The notes: generated from the letters alone by a model not told the origin. 12,180 bases of DNA from Streptomyces chattanoogensis (GCF_001294335.1 NZ_LGKG01000197.1:1-12180); one strand, 5' to 3'. Positions 1 through 6,650 are shown, counted from the stretch's first letter. Made by a program: numbers and translations.

Positions 1-1
1 C

Positions 2-667
2 CTCTACCAGGGCGAGGAACTGGGCCTTCCCGAAGTCACCGACCTGCCCGACGACGTCCGCCAGGACCCCTCCTTCTTCCGCGCCAACGGCCAGGACGGG
101 CTCCGCGACGGCTGCCGCGTACCCCTCCCCTGGAGCGGTGCGGAGCCCCCGTACGGCTTCGGGCCCGGCGGCAGCTGGCTGCCGCAGCCCGCCGACTGGG
201 CCCCGCTCACCGTCGAGGCACAGACCGGCGACCCCGACTCCACCCTGGAGCTCTACCGCACCGCCCTCGGCCTGCGCCGCACCCACCCCGGCCTCGGCGC
301 GGGCGACGCGGTGGAATGGCTCGACGCCCCCGACGGGGTCCTGGCCTTCCGGCGCCCCGGCGGCCTCGTCTGCACGGCCAACACCACCGGCGCGCCGGTG
401 ACGCTGCCGGAGCGCCCCGGCCGGATGCTCGTCTCGTCGCGGCCGGCCTCATCGCTGCCGCCCTCGTCGCCGGCTGCCTCGTCCCTGGCTCCGGCGTCCG
501 TGCCTTCCTCGTCTTCCTCGTCTTCCTCGTCCTCGTCTCCGCTGCCCCCGTCTCTCCTGTCTCCCTCTCCCGCGGCTCCTTCTTACTTGGAGAACACCGA
601 GAGTGACGATTCGGTTGCATGCGGCTTTGTGATCGCGGCTGACACCACGATCTGGTGGGAGGAGTGA
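2..667 (+). CDS. GH13 alpha-glucosidase (oligo-1,6-glucosidase-like), 3' part only
   Basis: The gene is cut off by the window start. The first full codon is at position 2, leaving 221 residues and a TGA at 665-667. The fragment opens with LYQGEELGLPEV, the motif that follows catalytic region IV in GH13 oligo-1,6-glucosidases and alpha-glucosidases. It continues with GLRDGCRVPLPW, a substrate-site stretch typical of the same group. The catalytic residues lie upstream of the window. Enzymes of this type hydrolyse non-reducing alpha-glucosidic bonds of imported maltodextrins or isomaltose in the cytoplasm. The last segment is the C-terminal beta domain: TANTTGAPVTLP and the terminal AADTTIWW are family-like. 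Between them, about residues 140-200 form a Ser/Pro-rich insertion with an 11-Ser run that I do not expect in this family. The LacI-type gene overlaps the stop codon, so the two are probably one operon. The family is secure; the exact substrate is inferred. In Streptomyces such a gene is often called aglA. Confidence 0.88.
   Translation, partial: LYQGEELGLPEVTDLPDDVRQDPSFFRANGQDGLRDGCRVPLPWSGAEPPYGFGPGGSWLPQPADWAPLTVEAQTGDPDSTLELYRTALGLRRTHPGLGAGDAVEWLDAPDGVLAFRRPGGLVCTANTTGAPVTLPERPGRMLVSSRPASSLPPSSPAASSLAPASVPSSSSSSSSSSSPLPPSLLSPSPAAPSYLENTESDDSVACGFVIAADTTIWWEE
506..538 (+). repeat. In-frame poly-Ser tract (9-bp tandem repeat)
   Basis: Eleven consecutive Ser codons (TCC, TCG, TCT) are built mainly from a repeated 9-bp unit TCCTCGTCT. 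They encode residues 169-179 of the partial alpha-glucosidase and are embedded in a wider Ser/Pro/Ala-rich stretch from about 430 to 590. The tract sits between two recognisable parts of the C-terminal beta domain, so it is probably a surface-loop expansion. Confidence 0.85.
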
Positions 668-1776
668 CCCTGCCGACACCCCTGCCGACACCCCGGCCCA
701 CCCCGCGCCTGGCCGACATCGCCGCCCAGGCGCGGGTCAGCGAGGCCACCGCCAGCCGCGTCCTGAACGGCAAGGCGGGCGTCGCGGCGGGCACCCGCCA
801 ACGCGTGCTCGCCGCCCTCGATGTGCTCGGCTACGAACGCCCGGTACGCCTCAAGCGCCGCAGCGCGGGCCTGGTCGGCCTGGTCATCCCCGAACTCACC
901 AACCCGATCTTCCCGGCCTTCGCCCAGATCCTCGAACAGTCCCTGGCCGGCCACGGCTACACCCCGGTCCTGTGCACCCAGACACCCGGCGGCGCCACGG
1001 AGGACGAGCTCGTCGAGCAGTTAGAGGAACGCGGTGTCACCGGCATCGTCTTCCTCTCCGGCCTGCATGCCGACACCTCCGCCGACCCGTCCCGCTACAC
1101 CCGCCTGACCTCGCGAGGAGTCCCGTACGTCCTGATCAACGGCTACAACGACCGCATCGACGCGCCCTTCGTCTCACCCGACGACGGCGCCGCGGCCCGT
1201 ATGGCCGTACGCCACCTGGCCGCGCTGGGACACGTACGCATCGGCCTCGCCGTGGGACCCGCCCGCTATGTGCCCTCGCGCCGCAAGGCCGAGGGTTTCG
1301 CGGCGGCGCTGGAGGAGTCGTTCGGCCTGTCGAGGGGGCAGGCCGAACGGCGCATCCGGCACACCCTGTTCAGCGTCGAGGGCGGCCACGCGGCCGCCGC
1401 CGCCCTCCTGGACGACGGCTGTACGGGCATCGTCTGCGGCAGCGACCTGATGGCGCTCGGCGTCGTCCGCGCGGCCCGCCAACGGGGCCTCGACGTCCCC
1501 GCCGACCTCTCCGTCGTCGGCTTCGACGACTCGCAGCTCATCGCCTTCACCGACCCGCCGCTGACCACCGTGCGCCAGCCGGTGCAGGCGATGGTGACCG
1601 CCGCGGTCGGCGCGCTGATCGAGGAGATCCAGGGGAATCCCGTACGAGGTCCCGTACGGAGTCCGGTAGGGAGTCCAGCATCACATCCCGTACGGAATCC
1701 GGTGCAGCGTACCGAGTTCGTCTTTCAGCCGGAGCTGGTCGTACGCGGTTCCACGGGGCCGGCCCGCCTGCCGTAG
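664..1776 (+). CDS. LacI family transcriptional regulator, MalR-like
   Basis: With this start the protein is 370 residues. The N-terminal LacI helix-turn-helix spans about residues 16-62: LADIAAQARVSEATASRVLNG, then a hinge helix ending LGYERP. A periplasmic-binding-protein-like effector domain follows, with SAGLVGLVIPELTNPIFP, the SPDD motif, and the late signature VVGFDDSQLIAFTDPPLTT. The region after the hinge closely resembles Streptomyces MalR proteins, which repress maltose and maltodextrin genes. Its place directly after an alpha-glucosidase supports that role. The start is uncertain. GTG at 664 overlaps the upstream stop as GTGA, but GGAGG (658-662) is only one base away. GTG at 655 has no visible Shine-Dalgarno. 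CTG at 670 has ideal spacing. Two 12-bp repeat insertions, one at the N-terminus and one in the last loop, make it longer than the usual length of about 340. It could be a MalR paralogue rather than MalR itself. Confidence 0.9.
   Translation: MTLPTPLPTPRPTPRLADIAAQARVSEATASRVLNGKAGVAAGTRQRVLAALDVLGYERPVRLKRRSAGLVGLVIPELTNPIFPAFAQILEQSLAGHGYTPVLCTQTPGGATEDELVEQLEERGVTGIVFLSGLHADTSADPSRYTRLTSRGVPYVLINGYNDRIDAPFVSPDDGAAARMAVRHLAALGHVRIGLAVGPARYVPSRRKAEGFAAALEESFGLSRGQAERRIRHTLFSVEGGHAAAAALLDDGCTGIVCGSDLMALGVVRAARQRGLDVPADLSVVGFDDSQLIAFTDPPLTTVRQPVQAMVTAAVGALIEEIQGNPVRGPVRSPVGSPASHPVRNPVQRTEFVFQPELVVRGSTGPARLP
670..705 (+). repeat. 12-bp tandem repeat encoding LPTP/RPTP, N-terminus of LacI regulator
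   Basis: Two identical 12-bp units (CTGCCGACACCC at 670-681 and 682-693) and a diverged third (694-705) encode the tetrapeptides LPTP, LPTP and RPTP just before the helix-turn-helix. The array covers the region where translation should begin. It may therefore have displaced or duplicated a start site, since each of the first two units starts with CTG. Confidence 0.8.
1639..1710 (+). repeat. Six-unit 12-bp repeat encoding PVRx tetrapeptides in LacI regulator
   Basis: Six codon-aligned 12-bp units start at 1639, 1651, 1663, 1675, 1687 and 1699. The best conserved are CCCGTACGAGGT, CCCGTACGGAGT and CCCGTACGGAAT; the fourth unit is strongly diverged. They encode PVRG, PVRS, PVGS, PASH, PVRN and PVQR, residues 326-349. 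The array lies between the helix ending IEEIQGN and the strand FVFQPELVVRGST. Relatives usually have only a few residues there, so it looks like a loop expansion that leaves the fold intact. Confidence 0.85.
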
Positions 1777-1835
1777 TGCGGAACCTGAGTGCGCCGGCAC
1801 CCCCGTGGTGCCGGCGGCGGGCCCGCTGGGACGAT

Positions 1836-1876
1836 CGTTCCGGCAACCGGGCATTCGGCGACCGGTTGCCGGAACG
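1836..1876 (+). terminator. Perfect 15-bp stem-loop after the LacI gene
   Basis: CGTTCCGGCAACCGG (1836-1850) pairs perfectly with 1862-1876 around an 11-nt loop. There is no T-run, as is common for actinobacterial terminators. The hairpin lies 59 bp after the LacI stop and 42 bp before the next start. It most likely ends the glucosidase-regulator transcript. A dyad operator for the downstream gene is the main alternative, but the long uninterrupted stem favours RNA structure. Confidence 0.65.
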
Positions 1877-1883
1877 GGTGGGC

Positions 1884-1917
1884 AAGAGCGAGTAGGGAAG
1901 AGCGAGTAGGGAAGAGC
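1884..1917 (+). repeat. 14-bp tandem duplication carrying a ribosome-binding site
   Basis: AAGAGCGAGTAGGG occurs at 1884-1897 and again at 1898-1911, followed by a partial copy AAGAGC (1912-1917). The junction AGGGAAG at 1908-1914 is the best Shine-Dalgarno match for the GTG start at 1919, with about 7 nt between GGG and the start. The same purine-rich stretch recurs 14 bp upstream without a start codon. The leader therefore holds a duplicated ribosome-binding site. Confidence 0.75.
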
Positions 1918-1918
1918 T

Positions 1919-3070
1919 GTGACGATCACTCCTCGCCTGGTGGCGGAGTATCGGATCCCGGGGGTCCGGGATCTGTTGTCGGGAGGAGGGTGGTTCGACC
2001 CGAGCGGGCCGGTTCCGCGGCTGGTGCTCCAGGGGCCGGACTCGCTGCGGGTGTACGAGCTGGGCGAGGACGCGGAATTGCGCGCCACGTTCCCCAGGCC
2101 CTCCTCGAACTGGCGGGAGATGAACGACTGGCTCGCTCCGGACCTGTCCTTCGTGGTGTTCCAGGGAGAGACCTCGTACACAGCCGTCGACCGGGACGGC
2201 AACCGGATGTGGCACCACCCTCTCGGCGGCTGGTACGCGACGCCGTGGGGTCATGTCGGCTTCGCGATGGCGGGACCGTACCGGGAAACGCAGACGCTGC
2301 TGCGACTGCCGTCGGGCGCGGCCGACAAGTCCCTGTTCGTCGCGCTGGACACCGCGGGGAACGAGCTGGCGCGCAGCATCCTCCCGTGCGGCGGGAACGA
2401 CCGGTGCGTCGAGCTGGTGTGGGGATCCGAGGGGTATCTGACGGGCGTTTACGCAAGGGGTGGTACCGCAGACGGTGCTCCGGCGAAACCGGCGGAGTAT
2501 CAGGCGTCGCTGGTCTGCGGCCATATCGTCCTCGGGGAGCGGGTGCGCGAGAAGCGGGCGACGATGCCTGCCGGATACGCGTCGGCACTGCGCGGCCGGG
2601 AACCAGTGGAGTGGAGCCCGTCGGGCACCGGGATGATGACCATCGACGGACGCGGCCGGGACGTCCGCTGGCACCGGTACCCGTCCTGTGAGGTGGCGGC
2701 GGAACTGCGGTTGAGTGATTTCCCCCCGCCCGGCACAGGAGACAGCTCGGTTCACGACCACCACCGGTGGATCTACCCCTACGGGGGTGGCTATGTCGAC
2801 GCCGACACCGCCATGGTGACCCTGCACAACTCCTACAACGAGGCCCGGGTCTTCATGTTCGGCGAGGACGTCTGGGAGGAGCACAGCCACTGGCTGGCTG
2901 ACCCGGCGACCGGCGGACTCCACGGCCGGATCGCGTACCCGATGCGCGACGTCGACCACGTGTGGCTCCTCGGTGACGGAACCTGGGTGACCGCGGAGTG
3001 GGACACCCTGTACCGCTGGTCGGCCGGACCGGGATTGTCAGACCTCCCTGCCACCATGTCTGACACGTAA
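1919..3070 (+). CDS. Unknown Trp-rich protein, probable beta-propeller
   Basis: The product is 383 residues. I do not recognise a named family. It has no signal peptide or membrane segment and is probably cytoplasmic. It is rich in Trp and in short beta-strand-like blocks separated by Gly/Asp turns, for example LRVYELGEDAELRATF, SYTAVDRDGNRMWHHP, SLFVALDTAGNELARSI and GRDVRWHRYPSCEVAAEL. The recurring pattern of hydrophobic strand, D-x-G turn and hydrophobic strand suggests a WD40 or quinoprotein-like propeller, which usually acts as a protein-binding scaffold; this is inference from pattern only. GTG at 1919 was chosen for its upstream AGGGAAG. An 8-bp inverted repeat covers its last codons. 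The next gene starts 22 bp after its stop, so the two are likely co-transcribed. Confidence 0.8.
   Translation: MTITPRLVAEYRIPGVRDLLSGGGWFDPSGPVPRLVLQGPDSLRVYELGEDAELRATFPRPSSNWREMNDWLAPDLSFVVFQGETSYTAVDRDGNRMWHHPLGGWYATPWGHVGFAMAGPYRETQTLLRLPSGAADKSLFVALDTAGNELARSILPCGGNDRCVELVWGSEGYLTGVYARGGTADGAPAKPAEYQASLVCGHIVLGERVREKRATMPAGYASALRGREPVEWSPSGTGMMTIDGRGRDVRWHRYPSCEVAAELRLSDFPPPGTGDSSVHDHHRWIYPYGGGYVDADTAMVTLHNSYNEARVFMFGEDVWEEHSHWLADPATGGLHGRIAYPMRDVDHVWLLGDGTWVTAEWDTLYRWSAGPGLSDLPATMSDT
3036..3065 (+). other. Inverted repeat at the end of the propeller-like gene
   Basis: TGTCAGAC (3036-3043) is perfectly complementary to GTCTGACA (3058-3065), with a 14-nt spacer. The hairpin ends three bases before the TAA at 3068 and about 28 bases before the next start. 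It could tune read-through or mRNA stability between the two genes. An 8-bp stem without a T-run is weak evidence for a full terminator. Confidence 0.45.
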
Positions 3071-3092
3071 CCCCGTTGAACCGAGGCGGCAG

Positions 3093-5564
3093 ATGAACTC
3101 CCAGGTCCAGACAGCGCTCAAGACGGCCTTTCAGCTGGCCGAACCGTCCCTCGCCGGCCCGCTGCTCACGCGGCTGCGGGCCGAGGTCCGCCCGTTGCTG
3201 GGCAAGGGCAAGGAGCTGCCTGGCCGGCTGGTGGAGGCCGTGGTCGCCTCCGGCGACCGGGAGCTGTGCGCCGCCCTGGTGGGCAACTCCCGGCCGGGCG
3301 TCTGCGATACGGCGACCCTGCTGCGGATTGCCGGGTTCGGCGACCCGGGGCTCGGACGTGAGATGTACCGGCGCGGGCATGTGCAGGCGGAGCCCGGTGT
3401 CCAGGCCGCCGTCCTCGCCGCCGCCGACCCGGCCGACCCCGACTGGTACGCGCCGGGCGGGCTCGTCGAGATGCTGCTGGGGGAGGAGGGGAAGAGCATG
3501 CTCGGGCCCGCTCTGAAGGGCCCGTTCCCGGAAGTCGTCGCGCATGCCGTGCGGCTGCATGTGTCGAATCTGCCGCTGCCGGTGGTGCTGGACGCCTGCG
3601 AGGTCCTGCTCGCGCACGGCGGTCCCCAGGCCCTCGCCGACCTGGCCGGCACCCTCGACAGGCCCGCCCATCCCGGTCTCCTCGCCCTGCTGCACGAGGC
3701 CGCCACCGCCCCCGACCCGGCCGCGCTGCTCCGCGGCCATCGCGCGCCGGGGGAGTGGACCGACCTGGCGGCGGTGTCCGTGCTGCTGCGGATACGCGGA
3801 GACATGGGCCGGGATGTGGGCAGGCACGCGGGCGGAGACATGGGCCGTATGCCGGTCCATGTCCCCCTGGACTGGGATCTGGTACGGCGCGAGCACGAGC
3901 GGAGTCCGTTCCGCACCGGAAAGCTGATGGCTCTGAGCAAGTGGCCCGACTGCCCCGACGACCTGCTCCTGGAGATGTTCCGCAGCAAGCCGCAGCAGAC
4001 GGCGCAGCACGCCGCGCGGCTGCCCGTGGAGGTACTGCTCGGTGCCGAAGCCCGCGAGGAGCGCTTCGACGTCGATGCCCTGATCCGCCGCGGCGTCTCC
4101 GAAGGATGGCTGCCCCTCGACCGCGTGCTCGCCGAGGCGGCGCCCGCCCGCAAGGTGCTGGGCGCCCTGGAGTACGACCACGAGCCGACCCGTCAGGCCG
4201 TCGCCGAGCTGGTCGCTCCGCTCGGGGACGACCCCACCGCCTGGCTGACCCTCTACAAGCGCCTGCGCCGCTTCCAGGGCCCCGCCGCCGAACTGATCGC
4301 CAAGGTGTGCGCTTCGGCTGCGGCCAAGCGCATCACCGCGTGGCCCGATCCGCTGGGCCCCGGGGAGCCGGGGAAGGAGAATCCCGAGGGTGCCCGCCGG
4401 ATCTTTCTGGAGCTCTTCGGCTGTGCGACGGAGAAGGCGCAGCTCGCGCTCGTACCGCATCTGGACATGCGGGCCGTTCAGCATCTGTTCGCCCTCGGCA
4501 AGCCGTCTCCGCGCGTCTGCGCCGAGGTCGTCGCCGTCCACGGCACGGAGCTGGCGGCTCACGCATCCCGGATTGTCCTGGTCAAGGACGTGATCGACGG
4601 GCTCCTCGACCGCGACGACCCGCTCATCAATGCCCAGCTGTTCGAGGACTACCGACTCGGTCAGAAGGAGCGGGTACGGATCCTGGCGGGCGTGGGACGG
4701 GGTGGCGGAGTGGTCCCCGTGCACGACGGGCTGATCGGGTCTCTGAGAAACCTCCACCTCAGCTCGGACCGCGACTGGCTCACGGCGGGTATCACCTCCG
4801 GTGACACCAAGGTGCTCGATGTCGTACTGGACCGGCTCAGGCTGTACACGGAGGCCGGCCGGCTGCGCCTGGTGATCGCGCTGTGGGAGCGGCAGGGCCC
4901 GGACGCCGTCCGCGAGCTTCTGACCCCGGCCCGCTTCCGCCACAACAAGCGCTCCTGGCCCGCCCGCACCCAGCGGGCCGTCCTCGATGCCCTGGACGCC
5001 CCCGAGGGCCTGAAGACACTACGCGAACGGCTCGCCGCGGAGGAGGACCCGGCCCGGGTGGTGGCACTCCTGCGCAACGTCCGCAACACCGATGAGCCTG
5101 CCGTGTATGCCGACCGCATCCGCAGGATCGTCGCCGAGGGCACCGAGCTGCCCTGGGACGGGCTGATACGGGCCCACGCCGAGGATCCTCTCCCGACGGC
5201 CCTCCTACGCGCGCTCGTGGACACGCACGACTGCCCTCGGCCCCTGCTCCTGGCCTGCCTGGCCGATGTGAACCTGACCAGCGATGAGTGGTGGGTCGGC
5301 TCCGCCCTCGGAAGGGGATCGCTCCCTTCCGGGGACCTGGTGCAGTGCGCCCATCCCGCTGCAGCCGTTGTCGCTTACCCGTCCGATCGCTACGTGCGGC
5401 TCGACGCTCGTGTCTGGACGCCGGCCCTTGCCGAGGCCCGGAAGCTGGCCCGGGAACACCTCGGCTCGAACGTCGAGGCCTGGGCCGTGGCCCTGCGGCT
5501 GCTGCCGGAGTTCCACGGGACGATCCCCGAGCTCATGGCCACGTCGGGCGCCGTCGCCGGCTGA
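3093..5564 (+). CDS. Unknown 823-aa helical-repeat (HEAT/ARM-like) protein
   Basis: I see no catalytic motif, signal peptide or membrane segment. Nearly the whole chain is made of amphipathic Leu/Ala/Arg-rich helices with short turns, such as VQTALKTAFQLAEPSLAGPL, ALADLAGTL, VLGALEYDHEPTRQAVAEL and LLRNVRNTDEPAVYADRI. This is the pattern of a HEAT or ARM solenoid. Such proteins act as interaction scaffolds, so pairing with the upstream propeller-like protein suggests a two-component complex; this is inference. ATG at 3093 follows GAGG (3083-3086) at suitable spacing, 22 bp after the previous stop. Residues 236-251 are a 12-bp-repeat insertion (GDMG, RDVG, RHAG, GDMG). The 3' end overlaps the convergent DUF397 gene by 32 bp. 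The coding call is strong because no stop interrupts 2.5 kb; the function is unknown. Confidence 0.85.
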   Translation: MNSQVQTALKTAFQLAEPSLAGPLLTRLRAEVRPLLGKGKELPGRLVEAVVASGDRELCAALVGNSRPGVCDTATLLRIAGFGDPGLGREMYRRGHVQAEPGVQAAVLAAADPADPDWYAPGGLVEMLLGEEGKSMLGPALKGPFPEVVAHAVRLHVSNLPLPVVLDACEVLLAHGGPQALADLAGTLDRPAHPGLLALLHEAATAPDPAALLRGHRAPGEWTDLAAVSVLLRIRGDMGRDVGRHAGGDMGRMPVHVPLDWDLVRREHERSPFRTGKLMALSKWPDCPDDLLLEMFRSKPQQTAQHAARLPVEVLLGAEAREERFDVDALIRRGVSEGWLPLDRVLAEAAPARKVLGALEYDHEPTRQAVAELVAPLGDDPTAWLTLYKRLRRFQGPAAELIAKVCASAAAKRITAWPDPLGPGEPGKENPEGARRIFLELFGCATEKAQLALVPHLDMRAVQHLFALGKPSPRVCAEVVAVHGTELAAHASRIVLVKDVIDGLLDRDDPLINAQLFEDYRLGQKERVRILAGVGRGGGVVPVHDGLIGSLRNLHLSSDRDWLTAGITSGDTKVLDVVLDRLRLYTEAGRLRLVIALWERQGPDAVRELLTPARFRHNKRSWPARTQRAVLDALDAPEGLKTLRERLAAEEDPARVVALLRNVRNTDEPAVYADRIRRIVAEGTELPWDGLIRAHAEDPLPTALLRALVDTHDCPRPLLLACLADVNLTSDEWWVGSALGRGSLPSGDLVQCAHPAAAVVAYPSDRYVRLDARVWTPALAEARKLAREHLGSNVEAWAVALRLLPEFHGTIPELMATSGAVAG
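3798..3845 (+). repeat. Four-unit 12-bp repeat in the HEAT-like gene
   Basis: Four codon-aligned 12-bp units start at 3798, 3810, 3822 and 3834. Units 1 and 4 are identical (GGAGACATGGGC). Units 2 and 3 keep the GGGC end. They encode GDMG, RDVG, RHAG and GDMG, and then the sequence decays into RMPV. The Gly-rich array interrupts the helical pattern and probably forms an exposed loop. Confidence 0.8.
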
Positions 5565-5796
5565 CGTCGGCCACGAACGCCGCCCAGGACTCGGCCGGCA
5601 CCGTGAGCTGCGGGCCGGCCTTGTCCTTGGAGTCGCGGATGTGGATGGTGGTGGGGCAGGTGGCCACCTCGACGCAGTCGCCCGAACTGCTGCTGCTGTA
5701 GCTCGACTTGCGCCAGGACAGGGCGACTTCTACGCAGTCGTCGCCGGAGGCGCTGCTGTAGCTGCTCTTGAACCAGGCCAGCTCGGGGGTGCTCAT
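5533..5796 (-). CDS. DUF397 domain protein with duplicated motif
   Basis: An 87-residue protein carrying the DUF397 signature twice: WFKSSYSSASGDDCVEVA at residues 8-25 and WRKSSYSSSSSGDCVEVA at 28-45. The rest of the domain follows (IHIRDSKDKAGPQLTVPAESWAAFV). Most DUF397 proteins are about 60-80 residues, so this is a one-and-a-half-copy form. DUF397 proteins in actinomycetes are nearly always encoded next to an XRE-DUF5753 regulator, as here. The ATG overlaps that gene's stop as ATGA (5793-5796), implying translational coupling. The molecular role is not firmly known; a partner or modulator of the regulator, as in WhiJ-type loci, is the usual view. Its Arg-rich tail (SRRRRPTWP) runs into the end of the convergent 823-aa gene, overlapping by 32 bp. 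Confidence 0.93.
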   Translation of the reverse strand: MSTPELAWFKSSYSSASGDDCVEVALSWRKSSYSSSSSGDCVEVATCPTTIHIRDSKDKAGPQLTVPAESWAAFVADVSRRRRPTWP

Positions 5797-6635
5797 AGCT
5801 CTCCTCGCATCCGCTGCAACAGGCTCACGGAGTCATCAAGGGAAAGAGCCTGTGCGCGCATCCTGGCATACCGCATCTGGAGCATGCTCACCACATTTGA
5901 GGCGGCGATGAGGTCTCCGCTCTCCTGTCCTTCGCAGTAGGCGAACCATTGGTTCTCGGGCGTTTCCAGCAACTGCATAGGGCCGTGCAACCCGGAGTGC
6001 GCCTCCCGCACCAGCGGCATGACCTGAAGCTCTACGTTCCGCTGTTCGGCGATCTTGAGAATGTGGTCGATGAGTTCGCGGGTGACACTCGCCCCTCCTG
6101 TGCGCCGCAGGAAGGCGTGCTCTTCGAGGATGAAGCTGTACGCGGTGTTGGGGCGCCCCGTGAGCAGTTGCTGGCGCTCTGCCCGGGCTGCCCACCGGGT
6201 CTCGATCGCGTCATCGGTCAGTGGCGGAAGATGGCTTTTGAACAACGCCCGCGCATACGCCTCCGTCTGCAACAACCCGGGAATCAGGCGGCATTCGTAC
6301 GTGTACAGAGTGATCGCGTTCTCCTCCAGCCCCGCCCACGCCTGGAACCACGCGGCAAGCCCGGGCTTCTTCGACAGGCCCTTGGCCGCCTTCCGCAGCA
6401 CCCCGAGGGCGTCGAGCACCTCCTCGGAACGGTCGACGAACGTCTTCGACGGAAGCATGCGGCCCTGTTCCACGGAGCCGATGTAGTCCGGTGAGTAGCG
6501 GATCTCCGGGGCCAGGGACTCCTGGGTGAATCCCCGGTACTCGCGGAACCCTTGATAAACGGCGCCGAAGGTCCGGAGACTGTCGGAGCGTTCGGGCTTC
6601 TTCCTGCCGCTCTGGTCGTTGGTGTCAGCTGTCAT
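5793..6635 (-). CDS. XRE family regulator with DUF5753 domain (WhiJ-like)
   Basis: The protein is 280 residues. An N-terminal helix-turn-helix spans about residues 20-75: FREYRGFTQESLAPEIRYSPDYIGSVEQGRMLPS. It is followed by a DUF5753 domain (about 95-275) with typical pieces: LYTYECRLIPGLLQTEAYARAL, QRNVELQVMPL and HSGLHGPMQLLETPE. These proteins bind DNA and often regulate development or secondary metabolism in Streptomyces. The downstream DUF397 gene overlaps by 4 bp and a HATPase gene is divergent, which is the classic cassette arrangement. ATG at 6635 was chosen because a strong GAGGGGGG lies 7 nt upstream and residues before it look unrelated. A perfect inverted repeat in the divergent promoter region (6724-6747) is a candidate binding site for this protein. 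Its ligand and targets are unknown. Confidence 0.93.
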   Translation of the reverse strand: MTADTNDQSGRKKPERSDSLRTFGAVYQGFREYRGFTQESLAPEIRYSPDYIGSVEQGRMLPSKTFVDRSEEVLDALGVLRKAAKGLSKKPGLAAWFQAWAGLEENAITLYTYECRLIPGLLQTEAYARALFKSHLPPLTDDAIETRWAARAERQQLLTGRPNTAYSFILEEHAFLRRTGGASVTRELIDHILKIAEQRNVELQVMPLVREAHSGLHGPMQLLETPENQWFAYCEGQESGDLIAASNVVSMLQMRYARMRAQALSLDDSVSLLQRMRGEL

Positions 6636-6642
6636 ATCGGGT

Positions 6643-6650
6643 CCCCCCTC
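6643..6650 (-). promoter_or_regulatory. Strong ribosome-binding site inside a small inverted repeat
   Basis: On the - strand GAGGGGGG lies 7 nt upstream of the ATG at 6635, which decides the start. The flanking sequence GACCCCC-GA-GGGGGGAC is self-complementary, so the site could be partly occluded by a short G/C hairpin. The loop would be small and the effect is uncertain. Confidence 0.6.

Noticed and set aside
1639..1710. CRISPR-like or operator array from the repeated CCCGTACG
   Set aside because: Units are contiguous, codon-aligned and have no spacers. They lie inside a coding frame, so a protein repeat is the simpler reading.
1547..2959. Open frame of 470 codons on the - strand across the LacI 3' end and the propeller-like gene
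   Set aside because: It crosses the hairpin and the tandem repeats, is Arg/Pro-rich without domain pattern, and conflicts with two convincing + strand genes.
2853..4943. Long open frame of 696 codons on the - strand opposite the unknown two-gene module
   Set aside because: Typical antisense shadow in high-GC DNA. It spans the junction of two well-supported + strand genes, has no ribosome-binding site, and its composition (Gln, Gly, Arg, His-rich with no domain) is not protein-like.
5793..6635. XRE-DUF397 pair as a toxin-antitoxin system
   Set aside because: Such pairings have been speculated on, but nothing in the sequence shows a toxin fold. The WhiJ-like regulatory cassette explanation fits all three genes.
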